DNA of 64,000 nucleotides from Alentia gelatinosa (lineage: Eukaryota; Annelida; Polychaeta; Phyllodocida; Polynoidae), in NCBI GenBank assembly GCA_950022655.1, contig OX465589.1, positions 32,217,970-32,281,969 of the forward strand, read 5' to 3'. The position numbers and the translations under genes were made by a program. The notes below the pieces were generated by a model. The model saw only the letters and a program-made list of their open reading frames with translations. It ran no database searches and was not told the origin of the DNA. Positions 35,304-49,153 of this stretch are shown here, in pieces. Position 1 is the stretch's first letter. Every line of letters starts with the position of its first letter.

Positions 35304-36842
35304 GGCCTACTTAATTGGTCGCTAGTTTATGCAGCGACCTTGATATTGACTGCACTTGTTACTGATAGATTGGCCATCAACCCCTGTCTGTGCTGAGCTC
35401 CTCACTCTCAGTCGGATAGATTGACGTGCCGTACCGTACGCAGAATTTAACTCACTGTCGCCCAAATTATCATAGCCCAAGACATCTAAGGATGATACGT
35501 ACCAAATGCGGATATTCACTTCCAGTTAGAATTCAGCCATGAGACTTTAACACCAGTTAGGGACACATATAACCTACAATCACCTAAAATATGAAGAAAA
35601 TCGGCCAATTAGATCTAACGATATTCGTGTTTGAATCTGGTTGTAACAAATGCTGCTCTGGTGGCCAGTGTAGGCCTACTTAATTGGTCGCTAGTTTATG
35701 CAGCGACCTTGATATTGACTGCACTTGTTACTGATAGATTGGCCATCAACCCCTGTCTGTGCTGAGCTCCTCACTCTCAGTCGAATAGATTGATGGGCCT
35801 TACCTTACGCAGAATTTAACTGACTGTCGTCCAAATTATCATAGCCCAAGACATCTGAGGATGATGCGTACCAAATGCGGAAATTCACTTCCCGTTGGAA
35901 TATGGCCATGAAACTTTAACACCAGTTAGGGACACATATAACCTACGATCACCTAAAATATGAAGAAAATCGGCCGCTTGGATCTAACGACATTCACGTT
36001 TGAATATGGTTGTATCAAATGCTGCTCTGGTGGCCAGTGTACTGACGCTGGGTGACTATGATAAGAACTAACGTTTTAATTGACAGGTCCTGCCACCTGG
36101 TGTATTATGTGAAACCAGGTTCCTCACTACATTCATAACGCCCTTAACATGCCCTCTTCCTGTCAGACTCAGTGGTCTAGAGGTAGTGTCAGCAAGGGAA
36201 ACCTATGGTTGAGAGTTCAATCCCCTTCCATGCAGAGCGGTTTTTTTTTCAAGAGTCATGGGTGAGACAGTTAGGCTGGGTGAGACAGACTCAGGCAGAG
36301 TGAGACAGACTCAGGCAGGGTGAGACAGACTCGGGAAGGGTGAGTTGAGACAGACTCAGGCAGGGTGAGACAGACTCTGGCAGGATGATGAGAGACAGAC
36401 TCAGGCAGGGTATGACAGACTTGGGTAGAGCGACATAGACTTGAGCAGAGTGATGAGAGACAGACTGGGGCAGGGTGAGACAGACTCACACAGGATGAGA
36501 CAGACTCAGACAGGGTGAGACAGACTCGGGCAGGGTTAGGTAATACAGACTCAGGCAGGGTGAAACAGACTCGGTCAGGGTGAAGGGAGACAGACAGAGG
36601 GAGGGTATAACAGACATGGGCAGTTTCAGGTTAGACAGACTAGGGTAGGTCGAGACAGACTGGGGCAGGGTAAGTTGAGACAGACTGGGACAGGGTGAGA
36701 AAGACATGGGCAGGATAATGAGAGACAGACTGGGGCAGGGTTAGACAGAGTCAGGCAGGGTGAGACAGACTCGGGAAGGGTGAGACAATCTCGGGCAGGG
36801 TGATGAGAGACAGACTCAGGGAGGGTATGACAGACTCGGGCA
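35304..36842. repeat. Unit U21 (short unit, 220-bp minisatellite deletion)
   Basis: 1,539 bp. A shares cctacaatcacc with U4. B (from 35673) is unconverted, gaaaatcgg. tRNA-like segment 36166-36249 has T9. The minisatellite (36260-36842) is 583 bp, and the segment with the TATA-like octamer is missing. The only short complete unit in the window. Confidence 0.97.
36386..36413. other. Junction of the 220-bp deletion in U21
   Basis: This 28-bp stretch corresponds to both 1210-1237 and 1430-1457 of U1, which are 220 bp apart and identical. Left flank is that of the first copy (ctctggcagga), right flank that of the second (tatgacagac). The deletion therefore removed exactly one inter-repeat interval, as expected of exchange or slippage between direct repeats. 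Confidence 0.93.
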
Positions 36843-38599
36843 GGCCTACTTAATTGGTCGCTAGTTTATGCAGCGACCTTGATATTGACTGCACTTGTTA
36901 CTGATAGATTGGCCATCAACCCCTGTCTGTGCTGAGCTCCTCACTCTCAGTCGGATAGATTGACGTGCCGTACCGTACGCAGAATTTAACTCAGTCGCCC
37001 AAATTATCATAGCCCAAGACATCTAAGGATGATACGTACCAAATGCGGATATTCACTTCCAGTTAGAATTCAGCCATGAGACTTTAACACCAGTTAGGGA
37101 CACATATAACCTACGATCACCTAAAATATGAAGAAAATCGGCCAATTAGATCTAACGATATTCGTGTTTGAATCTGGTTGTATCAAATGCTGCTCTGGTG
37201 GCCAGTGTAGGCCTACTTAATTGGTCGCTAGTTTATGCAGCGACCTTGATATTGACTGCACTTGTTACTGATAGATTGGCCATCAACCCCTGTCTGTGCT
37301 GAGCTCCTCACTCTCAGTCGGATAGATTGACGTGCCGTACCGTACGCAGAATTTAACTGACTGTCGTCCAAATTATCATAGCCCAAGACATCTGAGGATG
37401 ATGCGTACCAAATGCGGAAATTCACTTCCCGTTGGAATATGGCCATGAAACTTTAACACCAGTTAGGGACACATATAACCTACGATCACCTAAAATATGA
37501 AGAAATTCGGCCGCTTGGATCTAACGACATTCACGTTTGAATATGGTTGTATCAAATGCTGCTCTGGTGGCCAGTGTACTGACGCTGGGTGACTATGATA
37601 AGAACTAACGTTTTAATTGACAGGTCCTGCCACCTGGTGTATTATGTGAAACCAGGTTCCTCACTACATTCATAACGCCCTTAACATGCCCTCTTCCTGT
37701 CAGACTCAGTGGTCTAGAGGTAGTGTCAGCAAGGGAAACCTATGGTTGAGAGTTCAATCCCCTTCCATGCAGAGCGGGTTTTTTTTCAAGAGTCATGGGT
37801 GAGACAGTTAGGCTGGGTGAGACAGACTCAGGCAGAGTGAGACAGACTCAGGCAGGGTGAGACAGACTCGGGAAGGGTGAGTTGAGACAGACTCAGGCAG
37901 GGTGAGACAGACTCTGGCAGGATGATGAGAGACAGACTCAGGCAGGGTATAAAAGACACGGGCAGGGCGAGATAGGCTTGGGCAGGGTGATGAGAAACAG
38001 ACTTGGACAATGTGAGACAGACATGGGCAGGATAATGTGAGACAAACTGGGGCAGGGTGAGACAGAGTCAGGCAGGGTGAGACAGACTCAGGAAGGGTGA
38101 GGTGAGACAGAGTCAGGCAGGGTGAGACAGACTTGGGCAGGGTGATGAGAGACAGACTCAGGCAGGGTATGACAGACTTGGGTAGAGCGACATAGACTTG
38201 AGCAGAGTGATGAGAGACAGACTGGGGCAGGGTGAGACAGACTCACACAGGATGAGACAGACTCAGACAGGGTGAGACAAACTCGGGCAGGGTTAGGTAA
38301 TACAGACTCAGGCAGGGTGAAACAGACTCGGTCAGGGTGAAGGGAGACAGACAGAGGGTGGGTATAACAGACATGGGCAGTTTCAGGTTAGACAGACTAG
38401 GGTAGGTCGAGACAGACTGGGGCAGGGTAAGTTGAGACAGACTGGGACAGGGTGAGAAAGACATGGGCAGGATAATGAGAGACAGACTGGGGCAGGGTTA
38501 GACAGAGTCAGGCAGGGTGAGACAGACTCGGGAAGGGTGAGACAATCTCGGGCAGGGTGATGAGAGACAGACTCAGGGAGGGTATGACAGACTCGGGCA
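36843..38599. repeat. Unit U22 (2-bp deletion in A, near-identical to U5)
   Basis: 1,757 bp. ctcagtcgccc from 36990. B (from 37210) is converted with aacccctg and gaaattcgg. tRNA-like segment 37703-37786. Minisatellite (from 37797) has gagacaaactc and gagggtggg. Confidence 0.97.
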
Positions 38600-40358
38600 G
38601 GCCTACTTAATTGGTCGCTAGTTTATGCAGCGACCTTGAAATTGACTGCAATTGTTACTGATAGATTGGCCATCAACCCCTGTCTGTGCTGAGCTCCTCA
38701 CTCTCAGTCGGATAGATTGACGTGCCGTACCGTACGCAGAATTTAACTCACTGTCGCCCAAATTATCATAGCCCAAGACATCTAAGGATGATACGTACCA
38801 AATGCGGAAATTCACTTCCAGTTAGAATTCAGCCATGAGACTTTAACACCAGTTAGGGACACATATAACCTACGATCACCTAAAATATGAAGAAAATCGG
38901 CCAATTAGATCTAACGATATTCGTGTTTGAATCTGGTTGTAACAAATGCTGCTCTGGTGGCCAGTGTAGGCCTACTTAATTGGTCGCTAGTTTATGCAGC
39001 GACCTTGATATTGACTGCACTTGTTACTGATAGATTGGCCATCAACCCCTGTCTGTGCTGAGCTCCTCACTCTCAGTCGAATAGATTGATGGGCCTTACC
39101 TTACGCAGAATTTAACTGACTGTCGTCCAAATTATCATAGCCCAAGACATCTGAGGATGATGCGTACCAAATGCGGAAATTCACTTCCCGTTGGAATATG
39201 GCCATGAAACTTTAACACCAGTTAGGGACACATATAACCTACGATCACCTAAAATATGAAGAAAATCGGCCGCTTGGATCTAACGACATTCACGTTTGAA
39301 TATGGTTGTATCAAATGCTGCTCTGGTGGCCAGTGTACTGACGCTGGGTGACTATGATAAGAACTAACGTTTTAATTGACAGGTCCTGCCACCTGGTGTA
39401 TTATGTGAAACCAGGTTCCTCACTACATTCATAACGCCCTTAACATGCCCTCTTCCTGTCAGACTCAGTGGTCTAGAGGTAGTGTCAGCAAGGGAAACCT
39501 ATGGTTGAGAGTTCAATCCCCTTCCATGCAGAGCGGGTTTTTTTTCAAGAGTCATGGGTGAGACAGTTAGGCTGGGTGAGACAGACTCAGGCAGAGTGAG
39601 ACAGACTCAGGCAGGGTGAGACAGACTCGGGAAGGGTGAGTTGAGACAGACTCAGGCAGGGTGAGACAGACTCTGGCAGGATGATGAGAGACAGACTCAG
39701 GCAGGGTATAAAAGACACGGGCAGGGCGAGATAGGCTTGGGCAGGGTGATGAGAAACAGACTTGGACAATGTGAGACAGACATGGGCAGGATAATGTGAG
39801 ACAAACTGGGGCAGGGTGAGACAGAGTCAGGCAGGGTGAGACAGACTCAGGAAGGGTGAGGTGAGACAGAGTCAGGCAGGGTGAGACAGACTTGGGCAGG
39901 GTGATGAGAGACAGACTCAGGCAGGGTATGACAGACTTGGGTAGAGCGACATAGACTTGAGCAGAGTGATGAGAGACAGACTGGGGCAGGGTGAGACAGA
40001 CTCACACAGGATGAGACAGACTCAGACAGGGTGAGACAGACTCGGGCAGGGTTAGGTAATACAGACTCAGGCAGGGTGAAACAGACTCGGTCAGGGTGAA
40101 GGGAGACAGACAGAGGGAGGGTATAACAGACATGGGCAGTTTCAGGTTAGACAGACTAGGGTAGGTCGAGACAGACTGGGGCAGGGTAAGTTGAGACAGA
40201 CTGGGACAGGGTGAGAAAGACATGGGCAGGATAATGAGAGACAGACTGGGGCAGGGTTAGACAGAGTCAGGCAGGGTGAGACAGACTCGGGAAGGGTGAG
40301 ACAATCTCGGGCAGGGTGATGAGAGACAGACTCAGGGAGGGTATGACAGACTCGGGCA
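38600..40358. repeat. Unit U23 (N-type, near-identical to U6)
   Basis: N-type A with ggaaattcacttccag. B from 38969 is unconverted. tRNA-like segment 39462-39545. Minisatellite from 39556. Confidence 0.97.
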
Positions 40359-42117
40359 GGCCTACTTAATTGGTCGCTAGTTTATGCAGCGACCTTGATA
40401 TTGACTGCACTTGTTACTGATAGATTGGCCATCAACCCCTGTCTGTGCTGAGCTCCTCACTCTCAGTCGGATAGATTGACGTGCCGTACCGTACGCAGAA
40501 TTTAACTCACTGTCGCCCAAATTATCATAGCCCAAGACATCTAAGGATGATACATACCAAATGCGGATATTCACTTCCAGTTAGAATTCAGCCATGAGAC
40601 TTTAACACCAGTTAGGGACACATATAACCTACGATCACCTAAAATATGAAGAAAATCGGCCAATTAGATCTAACGATATTCGTGTTTGAATCTGGTGCTA
40701 TCAAATGCTGCTCTGGTGGCCAGTGTAGGCCTACTTAATTGGTCGCTAGTTTATGCAGCGACCTTGATATTGACTGCACTTGTTACTGATAGATTGGCCA
40801 TCAACCCCTGTCTGTGCTGAGCTCCTCACTCTCAGTCGAATAGATTGATGGGCCTTACCTTACGCAGAATTTAACTGACTGTCGTCCAAATTATCATAGC
40901 CCAAGACATCTGAGGATGATGCGTACCAAATGCGGAAATTCACTTCCCGTTGGAATATGGCCATGAAACTTTAACACCAGTTAGGGACACATATAACCTA
41001 CGATCACCTAAAATATGAAGAAAATCGGCCGCTTGGATCTAACGACATTCACGTTTGAATATGGTTGTATCAAATGCTGCTGTGGTGGCCAGTGTACTGA
41101 CGCTGGGTGACTATGATAAGAACTAACGTTTTAATTGACAGGTCCTGCCACCTGGTGTATTATGTGAAACCAGGTTCCTCACTACATTCATAACGCCCTT
41201 AACATGCCCTCTTCCTGTCAGACTCAGTGGTCTAGAGGCAGTGTCAGCAAGGGAAACCTATGGTTGAGAATTCAATCCCCTTCAATGCAGAGCGGGTTTT
41301 TTTTCAAGAGTCATGGGTGAGACAGTTAGGCTGGGTGAGACAGACTCAGGCAGAGTGAGACAGACTCAGGCAGGGTGAGACAGACTCGGGAAGGGTGAGT
41401 TGAGACAGACTCAGGCAGGGTGAGACAGACTCTGGCAGGATGATGAGAGACAGACTCAGGCAGGGTATAAAAGACACGGGCAGGGCGAGATAGGCTTGGG
41501 CAGGGTGATGAGAAACAGACTTGGACAATGTGAGACAGACATGGGCAGGATAATGTGAGACAAACTGGGGCAGGGTGAGACAGAGTCAGGCAGGGTGAGA
41601 CAGACTCAGGAAGGGTGAGGTGAGACAGAGTCAGGCAGGGTGAGACAGACTTGGGCAGGGTGATGAGAGACAGACTCAGGCAGGGTATGACAGACTTGGG
41701 TAGAGCGACATAGACTTGAGCAGAGTGATGAGAGACAGACTGGGGCAGGGTGAGACAGACTCACACAGGATGAGACAGACTCAGACAGGGTGAGACAGAC
41801 TCGGGCAGGGTTAGGTAATACAGACTCAGGCAGGGTGAAACAGACTCGGTCAGGGTGAAGGGAGACAGACAGAGGGAGGGTATAACAGACATGGGCAGTT
41901 TCAGGTTAGACAGACTAGGGTAGGTCGAGACAGACTGGGGCAGGGTAAGTTGAGACAGACTGGGACAGGGTGAGAAAGACATGGGCAGGATAATGAGAGA
42001 CAGACTGGGGCAGGGTTAGACAGAGTCAGGCAGGGTGAGACAGACTCGGGAAGGGTGAGACAATCTCGGGCAGGGTGATGAGAGACAGACTCAGGGAGGG
42101 TATGACAGACTCGGGCA
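40359..42117. repeat. Unit U24 (near-identical to U7)
   Basis: A has gatacatacc and ggtgctatc. B from 40728 has gctgtggtgg. tRNA-like segment 41221-41304 has gaggcagtg, gagaattc and ttcaatgcag. Minisatellite from 41315. Confidence 0.97.
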
Positions 42118-43876
42118 GGCCTACTTAATTGGTCGCTAGTTTATGCAGCGACCTTGATATTGACTGCACTTGTTACTGATAGATTGGCCATCAACCCCTG
42201 TCTGTGCTGAGCTCCTCACTCTCAGTCGGATAGATTGACGTGCCGTACCGTACGCAGAATTTAACTCACTGTCGCCCAAATTATCATAGCCCAAGACATC
42301 TAAGGATGATACGTACCAAATGCGGAAATTCACTTCCAGTTAGAATTCAGCCATGAGACTTTAACACCAGTTAGGGACACATATAACCTACGATCACCTA
42401 AAATATGAAGAAAATCGGCCAATTAGATCTAACGATATTCGTGTTTGAATCTGGTTGTATCAAATGCTGCTCTGGTGGCCAGTGTAGGCCTACTTAATTG
42501 GTCGCTAGTTTATGCAGCGACCTTGATATTGACTGCACTTGTTACTGATAGATTGGCCATCAACCCCTGTCTGTGCTGAGCTCCTCACTCTCAGTCGAAT
42601 AGATTGATGGGCCTTACCTTACGCAGAATTTAACTGACTGTCGTCCAAATTATCATAGCCCAAGACATCTGAGGATGATGCGTACCAAATGCGGAAATTC
42701 ACTTCCCGTTGGAATATGGCCATGAAACTTTAACACCAGTTAGGGACACATATAACCTACGATCACCTAAAATATGAAGAAAATCGGCCGCTTGGATCTA
42801 ACGACATTCACGTTTGAATATGGTTGTATCAAATGCTGCTCTGGTGGCCAGTGTACTGACGCTGGGTGACTATGATAAGAACTAACGTTTTAATTGACAG
42901 GTCCTGCCACCTGGTGTATTATGTGAAACCAGGTTCCTCACTACATTCATAACGCCCTTAACATGCCCTCTTCCTGTCAGACTCAGTGGTCTAGAGGTAG
43001 TGTCAGCAAGGGAAACCTATGGTTGAGAGTTCAATCCCCTTCCATGCAGAGCGGGTTTTTTTTCAAGAGTCATGGGTGAGACAGTTAGGCTGGGTGAGAC
43101 AGACTCAGGCAGAGTGAGACAGACTCAGGCAGGGTGAGACAGACTCGGGAAGGGTGAGTTGAGACAGACTCAGGCAGGGTGAGACAGACTCTGGCAGGAT
43201 GATGAGAGACAGACTCAGGCAGGGTATAAAAGACACGGGCAGGGCGAGATAGGCTTGGGCAGGGTGATGAGAAACAGACTTGGACAATGTGAGACAGACA
43301 TGGGCAGGATAATGTGAGACAAACTGGGGCAGGGTGAGACAGAGTCAGGCAGGGTGAGACAGACTCAGGAAGGGTGAGGTGAGACAGAGTCAGGCAGGGT
43401 GAGACAGACTTGGGCAGGGTGATGAGAGACAGACTCAGGCAGGGTATGACAGACTTGGGTAGAGCGACATAGACTTGAGCAGAGTGATGAGAGACAGACT
43501 GGGGCAGGGTGAGACAGACTCACACAGGATGAGACAGACTCAGACAGGGTGAGACAGACTCGGGCAGGGTTAGGTAATACAGACTCAGGCAGGGTGAAAC
43601 AGACTCGGTCAGGGTGAAGGGAGACAGACAGAGGGAGGGTATAACAGACATGGGCAGTTTCAGGTTAGACAGACTAGGGTAGGTCGAGACAGACTGGGGC
43701 AGGGTAAGTTGAGACAGACTGGGACAGGGTGAGAAAGACATGGGCAGGATAATGAGAGACAGACTGGGGCAGGGTTAGACAGAGTCAGGCAGGGTGAGAC
43801 AGACTCGGGAAGGGTGAGACAATCTCGGGCAGGGTGATGAGAGACAGACTCAGGGAGGGTATGACAGACTCGGGCA
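42118..43876. repeat. Unit U25 (near-identical to U8)
   Basis: A has ggaaattcacttccag and ggttgtatc. B from 42487 is unconverted. tRNA-like segment 42980-43063. Minisatellite from 43074. Confidence 0.97.
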
Positions 43877-45635
43877 GGCCTACTTAATTGGTCGCTAGTT
43901 TATGCAGCGACCTTGATATTGACTGCACTTGTTACTGATAGATTGGCCATCAACCCCTGTCTGTGCTGAGCTCCTCACTCTCAGTCGGATAGATTGACGT
44001 GCCGTACCGTACGCAGAATTTAACTCACTGTCGCCCAAATTATCATAGCCCAAGACATCTAAGGATGATACGTACCAAATGCGGATATTCACTTCCAGTT
44101 AGAATTCAGCCATGAGACTTTAACACCAGTTAGGGACACATATAACCTACGATCACCTAAAATATGAAGAAAATCGGCCAATTAGATCTAACGATATTCG
44201 TGTTTGAATCTGGTGCTATCAAATGCTGCTCTGGTGGCCAGTGTAGGCCTACTTAATTGGTCGCTAGTTTATGCAGCGACCTTGATATTGACTGCACTTG
44301 TTACTGATAGATTGGCCATCAACCCCTGTCTGTGCTGAGCTCCTCACTCTCAGTCGAATAGATTGATGGGCCTTACCTTACGCAGAATTTAACTGACTGT
44401 CGTCCAAATTATCATAGCCCAAGACATCTGAGGATGATGCGTACCAAATGCGGAAATTCACTTCCCGTTGGAATATGGCCATGAAACTTTAACACCAGTT
44501 AGGGACACATATAACCTACGATCACCTAAAATATGAAGAAAATCGGCCGCTTGGATCTAACGACATTCACGTTTGAATATGGTTGTATCAAATGCTGCTG
44601 TGGTGGCCAGTGTACTGACGCTGGGTGACTATGATAAGAACTAACGTTTTAATTGACAGGTCCTGCCACCTGGTGTATTATGTGAAACCAGGTTCCTCAC
44701 TACATTCATAACGCCCTTAACATGCCCTCTTCCTGTCAGACTCAGTGGTCTAGAGGCAGTGTCAGCAAGGGAAATCTATGGTTGAGAATTCAATCCCCTT
44801 CAATGCAGAGCGGGTTTTTTTTCAAGAGTCATGGGTGAGACAGTTAGGCTGGGTGAGACAGACTCAGGCAGAGTGAGACAGACTCAGGCAGGGTGAGACA
44901 GACTCGGGAAGGGTGAGTTGAGACAGACTCAGGCAGGGTGAGACAGACTCTGGCAGGATGATGAGAGACAGACTCAGGCAGGGTATAAAAGACACGGGCA
45001 GGGCGAGATAGGCTTGGGCAGGGTGATGAGAAACAGACTTGGACAATGTGAGACAGACATGGGCAGGATAATGTGAGACAAACTGGGGCAGGGTGAGACA
45101 GAGTCAGGCAGGGTGAGACAGACTCAGGAAGGGTGAGGTGAGACAGAGTCAGGCAGGGTGAGACAGACTTGGGCAGGGTGATGAGAGACAGACTCAGGCA
45201 GGGTATGACAGACTTGGGTAGAGCGACATAGACTTGAGCAGAGTGATGAGAGACAGACTGGGGCAGGGTGAGACAGACTCACACAGGATGAGACAGACTC
45301 AGACAGGGTGAGACAGACTCGGGCAGGGTTAGGTAATACAGACTCAGGCAGGGTGAAACAGACTCGGTCAGGGTGAAGGGAGACAGACAGAGGGAGGGTA
45401 TAACAGACATGGGCAGTTTCAGGTTAGACAGACTAGGGTAGGTCGAGACAGACTGGGGCAGGGTAAGTTGAGACAGACTGGGACAGGGTGAGAAAGACAT
45501 GGGCAGGATAATGAGAGACAGACTGGGGCAGGGTTAGACAGAGTCAGGCAGGGTGAGACAGACTCGGGAAGGGTGAGACAATCTCGGGCAGGGTGATGAG
45601 AGACAGACTCAGGGAGGGTATGACAGACTCGGGCA
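43877..45635. repeat. Unit U26 (near-identical to U9)
   Basis: A has ggtgctatc. B from 44246 has gctgtggtgg. tRNA-like segment 44739-44822 has the weak-B-box states plus ggaaatctatgg. Minisatellite from 44833. Confidence 0.97.
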
Positions 45636-47394
45636 GGCCTACTTAATTGGTCGCTAGTTTATGCAGCGACCTTGATATTGACTGCACTTGTTACTGATAG
45701 ATTGGCCATCAACCCCTGTCTGTGCTGAGCTCCTCACTCTCAGTCGGATAGATTGACGTGCCGTACCGTACGCAGAATTTAACTCACTGTCGCCCAAATT
45801 ATCATAGCCCAAGACATCTAAGGATGATACGTACCAAATGCGGAAATTCACTTCCAGTTAGAATTCAGCCATGAGACTTTAACACCAGTTAGGGACACAT
45901 ATAACCTACGATCACCTAAAATATGAAGAAAATCGGCCAATTAGATCTAACGATATTCGTGTTTGAATCTGGTTGTATCAAATGCTGCTCTGGTGGCCAG
46001 TGTAGGCCTACTTAATTGGTCGCTAGTTTATGCAGCGACCTTGATATTGACTGCACTTGTTACTGATAGATTGGCCATCAACCCCTGCCTGTGCTGAGCT
46101 CCTCACTCTCAGTCGAATAGATTGATGGGCCTTACCTTACGCAGAATTTAACTGACTGTCGTCCAAATTATCATAGCCCAAGACATCTGAGGATGATGCG
46201 TACCAAATGCGGAAATTCACTTCCCGTTGGAATATGGCCATGAAACTTTAACACCAGTTAGGGACACATATAACCTACGATCACCTAAAATATGAAGAAA
46301 TTCGGCCGCTTGGATCTAACGACATTCACGTTTGAATATGGTTGTATCAAATGCTGCTCTGGTGGCCAGTGTACTGACGCTGGGTGACTATGATAAGAAC
46401 TAACGTTTTAATTGACAGGTCCTGCCACCTGGTGTATTATGTGAAACCAGGTTCCTCACTACATTCATAACGCCCTTAACATGCCCTCTTCCTGTCAGAC
46501 TCAGTGGTCTAGAGGTAGTGTCAGCAAGGGAAACCTATGGTTGAGAGTTCAATCCCCTTCCATGCAGAGCGGGTTTTTTTTCAAGAGTCATGGGTGAGAC
46601 AGTTAGGCTGGGTGAGACAGACTCAGGCAGAGTGAGACAGACTCAGGCAGGGTGAGACAGACTCGGGAAGGGTGAGTTGAGACAGACTCAGGCAGGGTGA
46701 GACAGACTCTGGCAGGATGATGAGAGACAGACTCAGGCAGGGTATAAAAGACACGGGCAGGGCGAGATAGGCTTGGGCAGGGTGATGAGAAACAGACTTG
46801 GACAATGTGAGACAGACATGGGCAGGATAATGTGAGACAAACTGGGGCAGGGTGAGACAGAGTCAGGCAGGGTGAGACAGACTCAGGAAGGGTGAGGTGA
46901 GACAGAGTCAGGCAGGGTGAGACAGACTTGGGCAGGGTGATGAGAGACAGACTCAGGCAGGGTATGACAGACTTGGGTAGAGCGACATAGACTTGAGCAG
47001 AGTGATGAGAGACAGACTGGGGCAGGGTGAGACAGACTCACACAGGATGAGACAGACTCAGACAGGGTGAGACAGACTCGGGCAGGGTTAGGTAATACAG
47101 ACTCAGGCAGGGTGAAACAGACTCGGTCAGGGTGAAGGGAGACAGACAGAGGGAGGGTATAACAGACATGGGCAGTTTCAGGTTAGACAGACTAGGGTAG
47201 GTCGAGACAGACTGGGGCAGGGTAAGTTGAGACAGACTGGGACAGGGTGAGAAAGACATGGGCAGGATAATGAGAGACAGACTGGGGCAGGGTTAGACAG
47301 AGTCAGGCAGGGTGAGACAGACTCGGGAAGGGTGAGACAATCTCGGGCAGGGTGATGAGAGACAGACTCAGGGAGGGTATGACAGACTCGGGCA
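45636..47394. repeat. Unit U27 (near-identical to U10)
   Basis: A has ggaaattcacttccag. B from 46005 has cccctgcctg and gaaattcgg. tRNA-like segment 46498-46581. Minisatellite from 46592. Confidence 0.97.
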
Positions 47395-49153
47395 GGCCTA
47401 CTTAATTGGTCGCTAGTTTATGCAGCGACCTTGATATTGACTGCACTTGTTACTGATAGATTGGCCATCAACCCCTGTCTGTGCTGAGCTCCTCACTCTC
47501 AGTCGGATAGATTGACGTGCCGTACCGTACGCAGAATTTAACTCACTGTCGCCCAAATTATCATAGCCCAAGACATCTAAGGATGATACGTACCAAATGC
47601 GGATATTCACTTCCAGTTAGAATTCAGCCATGAGACTTTAACACCAGTTAGGGACACATATAACCTACGATCACCTAAAATATGAAGAAAATCGGCCAAT
47701 TAGATCTAACGATATTCGTGTTTGAATCTGGTGCTATCAAATGCTGCTCTGGTGGCCAGTGTAGGCCTACTTAATTGGTCGCTAGTTTATGCAGCGACCT
47801 TGATATTGACTGCACTTGTTACTGATAGATTGGCCATCAACCCCTGTCTGTGCTGAGCTCCTCACTCTCAGTCGAATAGATTGATGGGCCTTACCTTACG
47901 CAGAATTTAACTGACTGTCGTCCAAATTATCATAGCCCAAGACATCTGAGGATGATGCGTACCAAATGCGGAAATTCACTTCCCGTTGGAATATGGCCAT
48001 GAAACTTTAACACCAGTTAGGGACACATATAACCTACGATCACCTAAAATATGAAGAAAATCGGCCGCTTGGATCTAACGACATTCACGTTTGAATATGG
48101 TTGTATCAAATGCTGCTCTGGTGGCCAGTGTACTGACGCTGGGTGACTATGATAAGAACTAACGTTTTAATTGACAGGTCCTGCCACCTGGTGTATTATG
48201 TGAAACCAGGTTCCTCACTACATTCATAACGCCCTTAACATGCCCTCTTCCTGTCAGACTCAGTGGTCTAGAGGCAGTGTCAGCAAGGGAAATCTATGGT
48301 TGAGAATTCAATCCCCTTCAATGCAGAGCGGGTTTTTTTTCAAGAGTCATGGGTGAGACAGTTAGGCTGGGTGAGACAGACTCTGGCAGAGTGAGACAGA
48401 CTCAGGCAGGGTGAGACAGACTCGGGAAGGGTGAGTTGAGACAGACTCAGGCAGGGTGAGACAGACTCTGGCAGGATGATGAGAGACAGACTCAGGCAGG
48501 GTATAAAAGACACGGGCAGGGCGAGATAGGCTTGGGCAGGGTGATGAGAAACAGACTTGGACAATGTGAGACAGACATGGGCAGGATAATGTGAGACAAA
48601 CTGGGGCAGGGTGAGACAGAGTCAGGCAGGGTGAGACAGACTCAGGAAGGGTGAGGTGAGACAGAGTCAGGCAGGGTGAGACAGACTTGGGCAGGGTGAT
48701 GAGAGACAGACTCAGGCAGGGTATGACAGACTTGGGTAGAGCGACATAGACTTGAGCAGAGTGATGAGAGACAGACTGGGGCAGGGTGAGACAGACTCAC
48801 ACAGGATGAGACAGACTCAGACAGGGTGAGACAGACTCGGGCAGGGTTAGGTAATACAGACTCAGGCAGGGTGAAACAGACTCGGTCAGGGTGAAGGGAG
48901 ACAGACAGAGGGAGGGTATAACAGACATGGGCAGTTTCAGGTTAGACAGACTAGGGTAGGTCGAGACAGACTGGGGCAGGGTAAGTTGAGACAGACTGGG
49001 ACAGGGTGAGAAAGACATGGGCAGGATAATGAGAGACAGACTGGGGCAGGGTTAGACAGAGTCAGGCAGGGTGAGACAGACTCGGGAAGGGTGAGACAAT
49101 CTCGGGCAGGGTGATGAGAGACAGACTCAGGGAGGGTATGACAGACTCGGGCA
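47395..49153. repeat. Unit U28 (extra unit, U26-like)
   Basis: A has ggtgctatc and the tRNA-like segment (48257-48340) has gaggcagtg, ggaaatctatgg and gagaattc, as in U26. B (from 47764) has gctctggtgg rather than gctgtggtgg. The minisatellite (from 48351) has a private gactctggcagag near 48380. Confidence 0.97.

Larger units (their letters stand above)
30932..47732 (+). repeat. Right copy of the ~17-kb multi-unit duplication
   Basis: Comprises the end of U18, all of U19-U27 and most of monomer A of U28. The offset to the left copy is 29,899 up to U21 and 29,679 after it, because U21 lost 220 bp. Differences I noticed are that deletion and one substitution (T at 6070, A at 35969). I did not compare every base. 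Confidence 0.9.

Noticed and set aside
36271..36489. Longer 72-codon minus-strand frame in U21
   Set aside because: Created by the 220-bp deletion joining two frames of the minisatellite; not a new gene.
48340..48564. Longer 74-codon minus-strand frame in U28
   Set aside because: Results from one private substitution (gactctggcagag) in the minisatellite.
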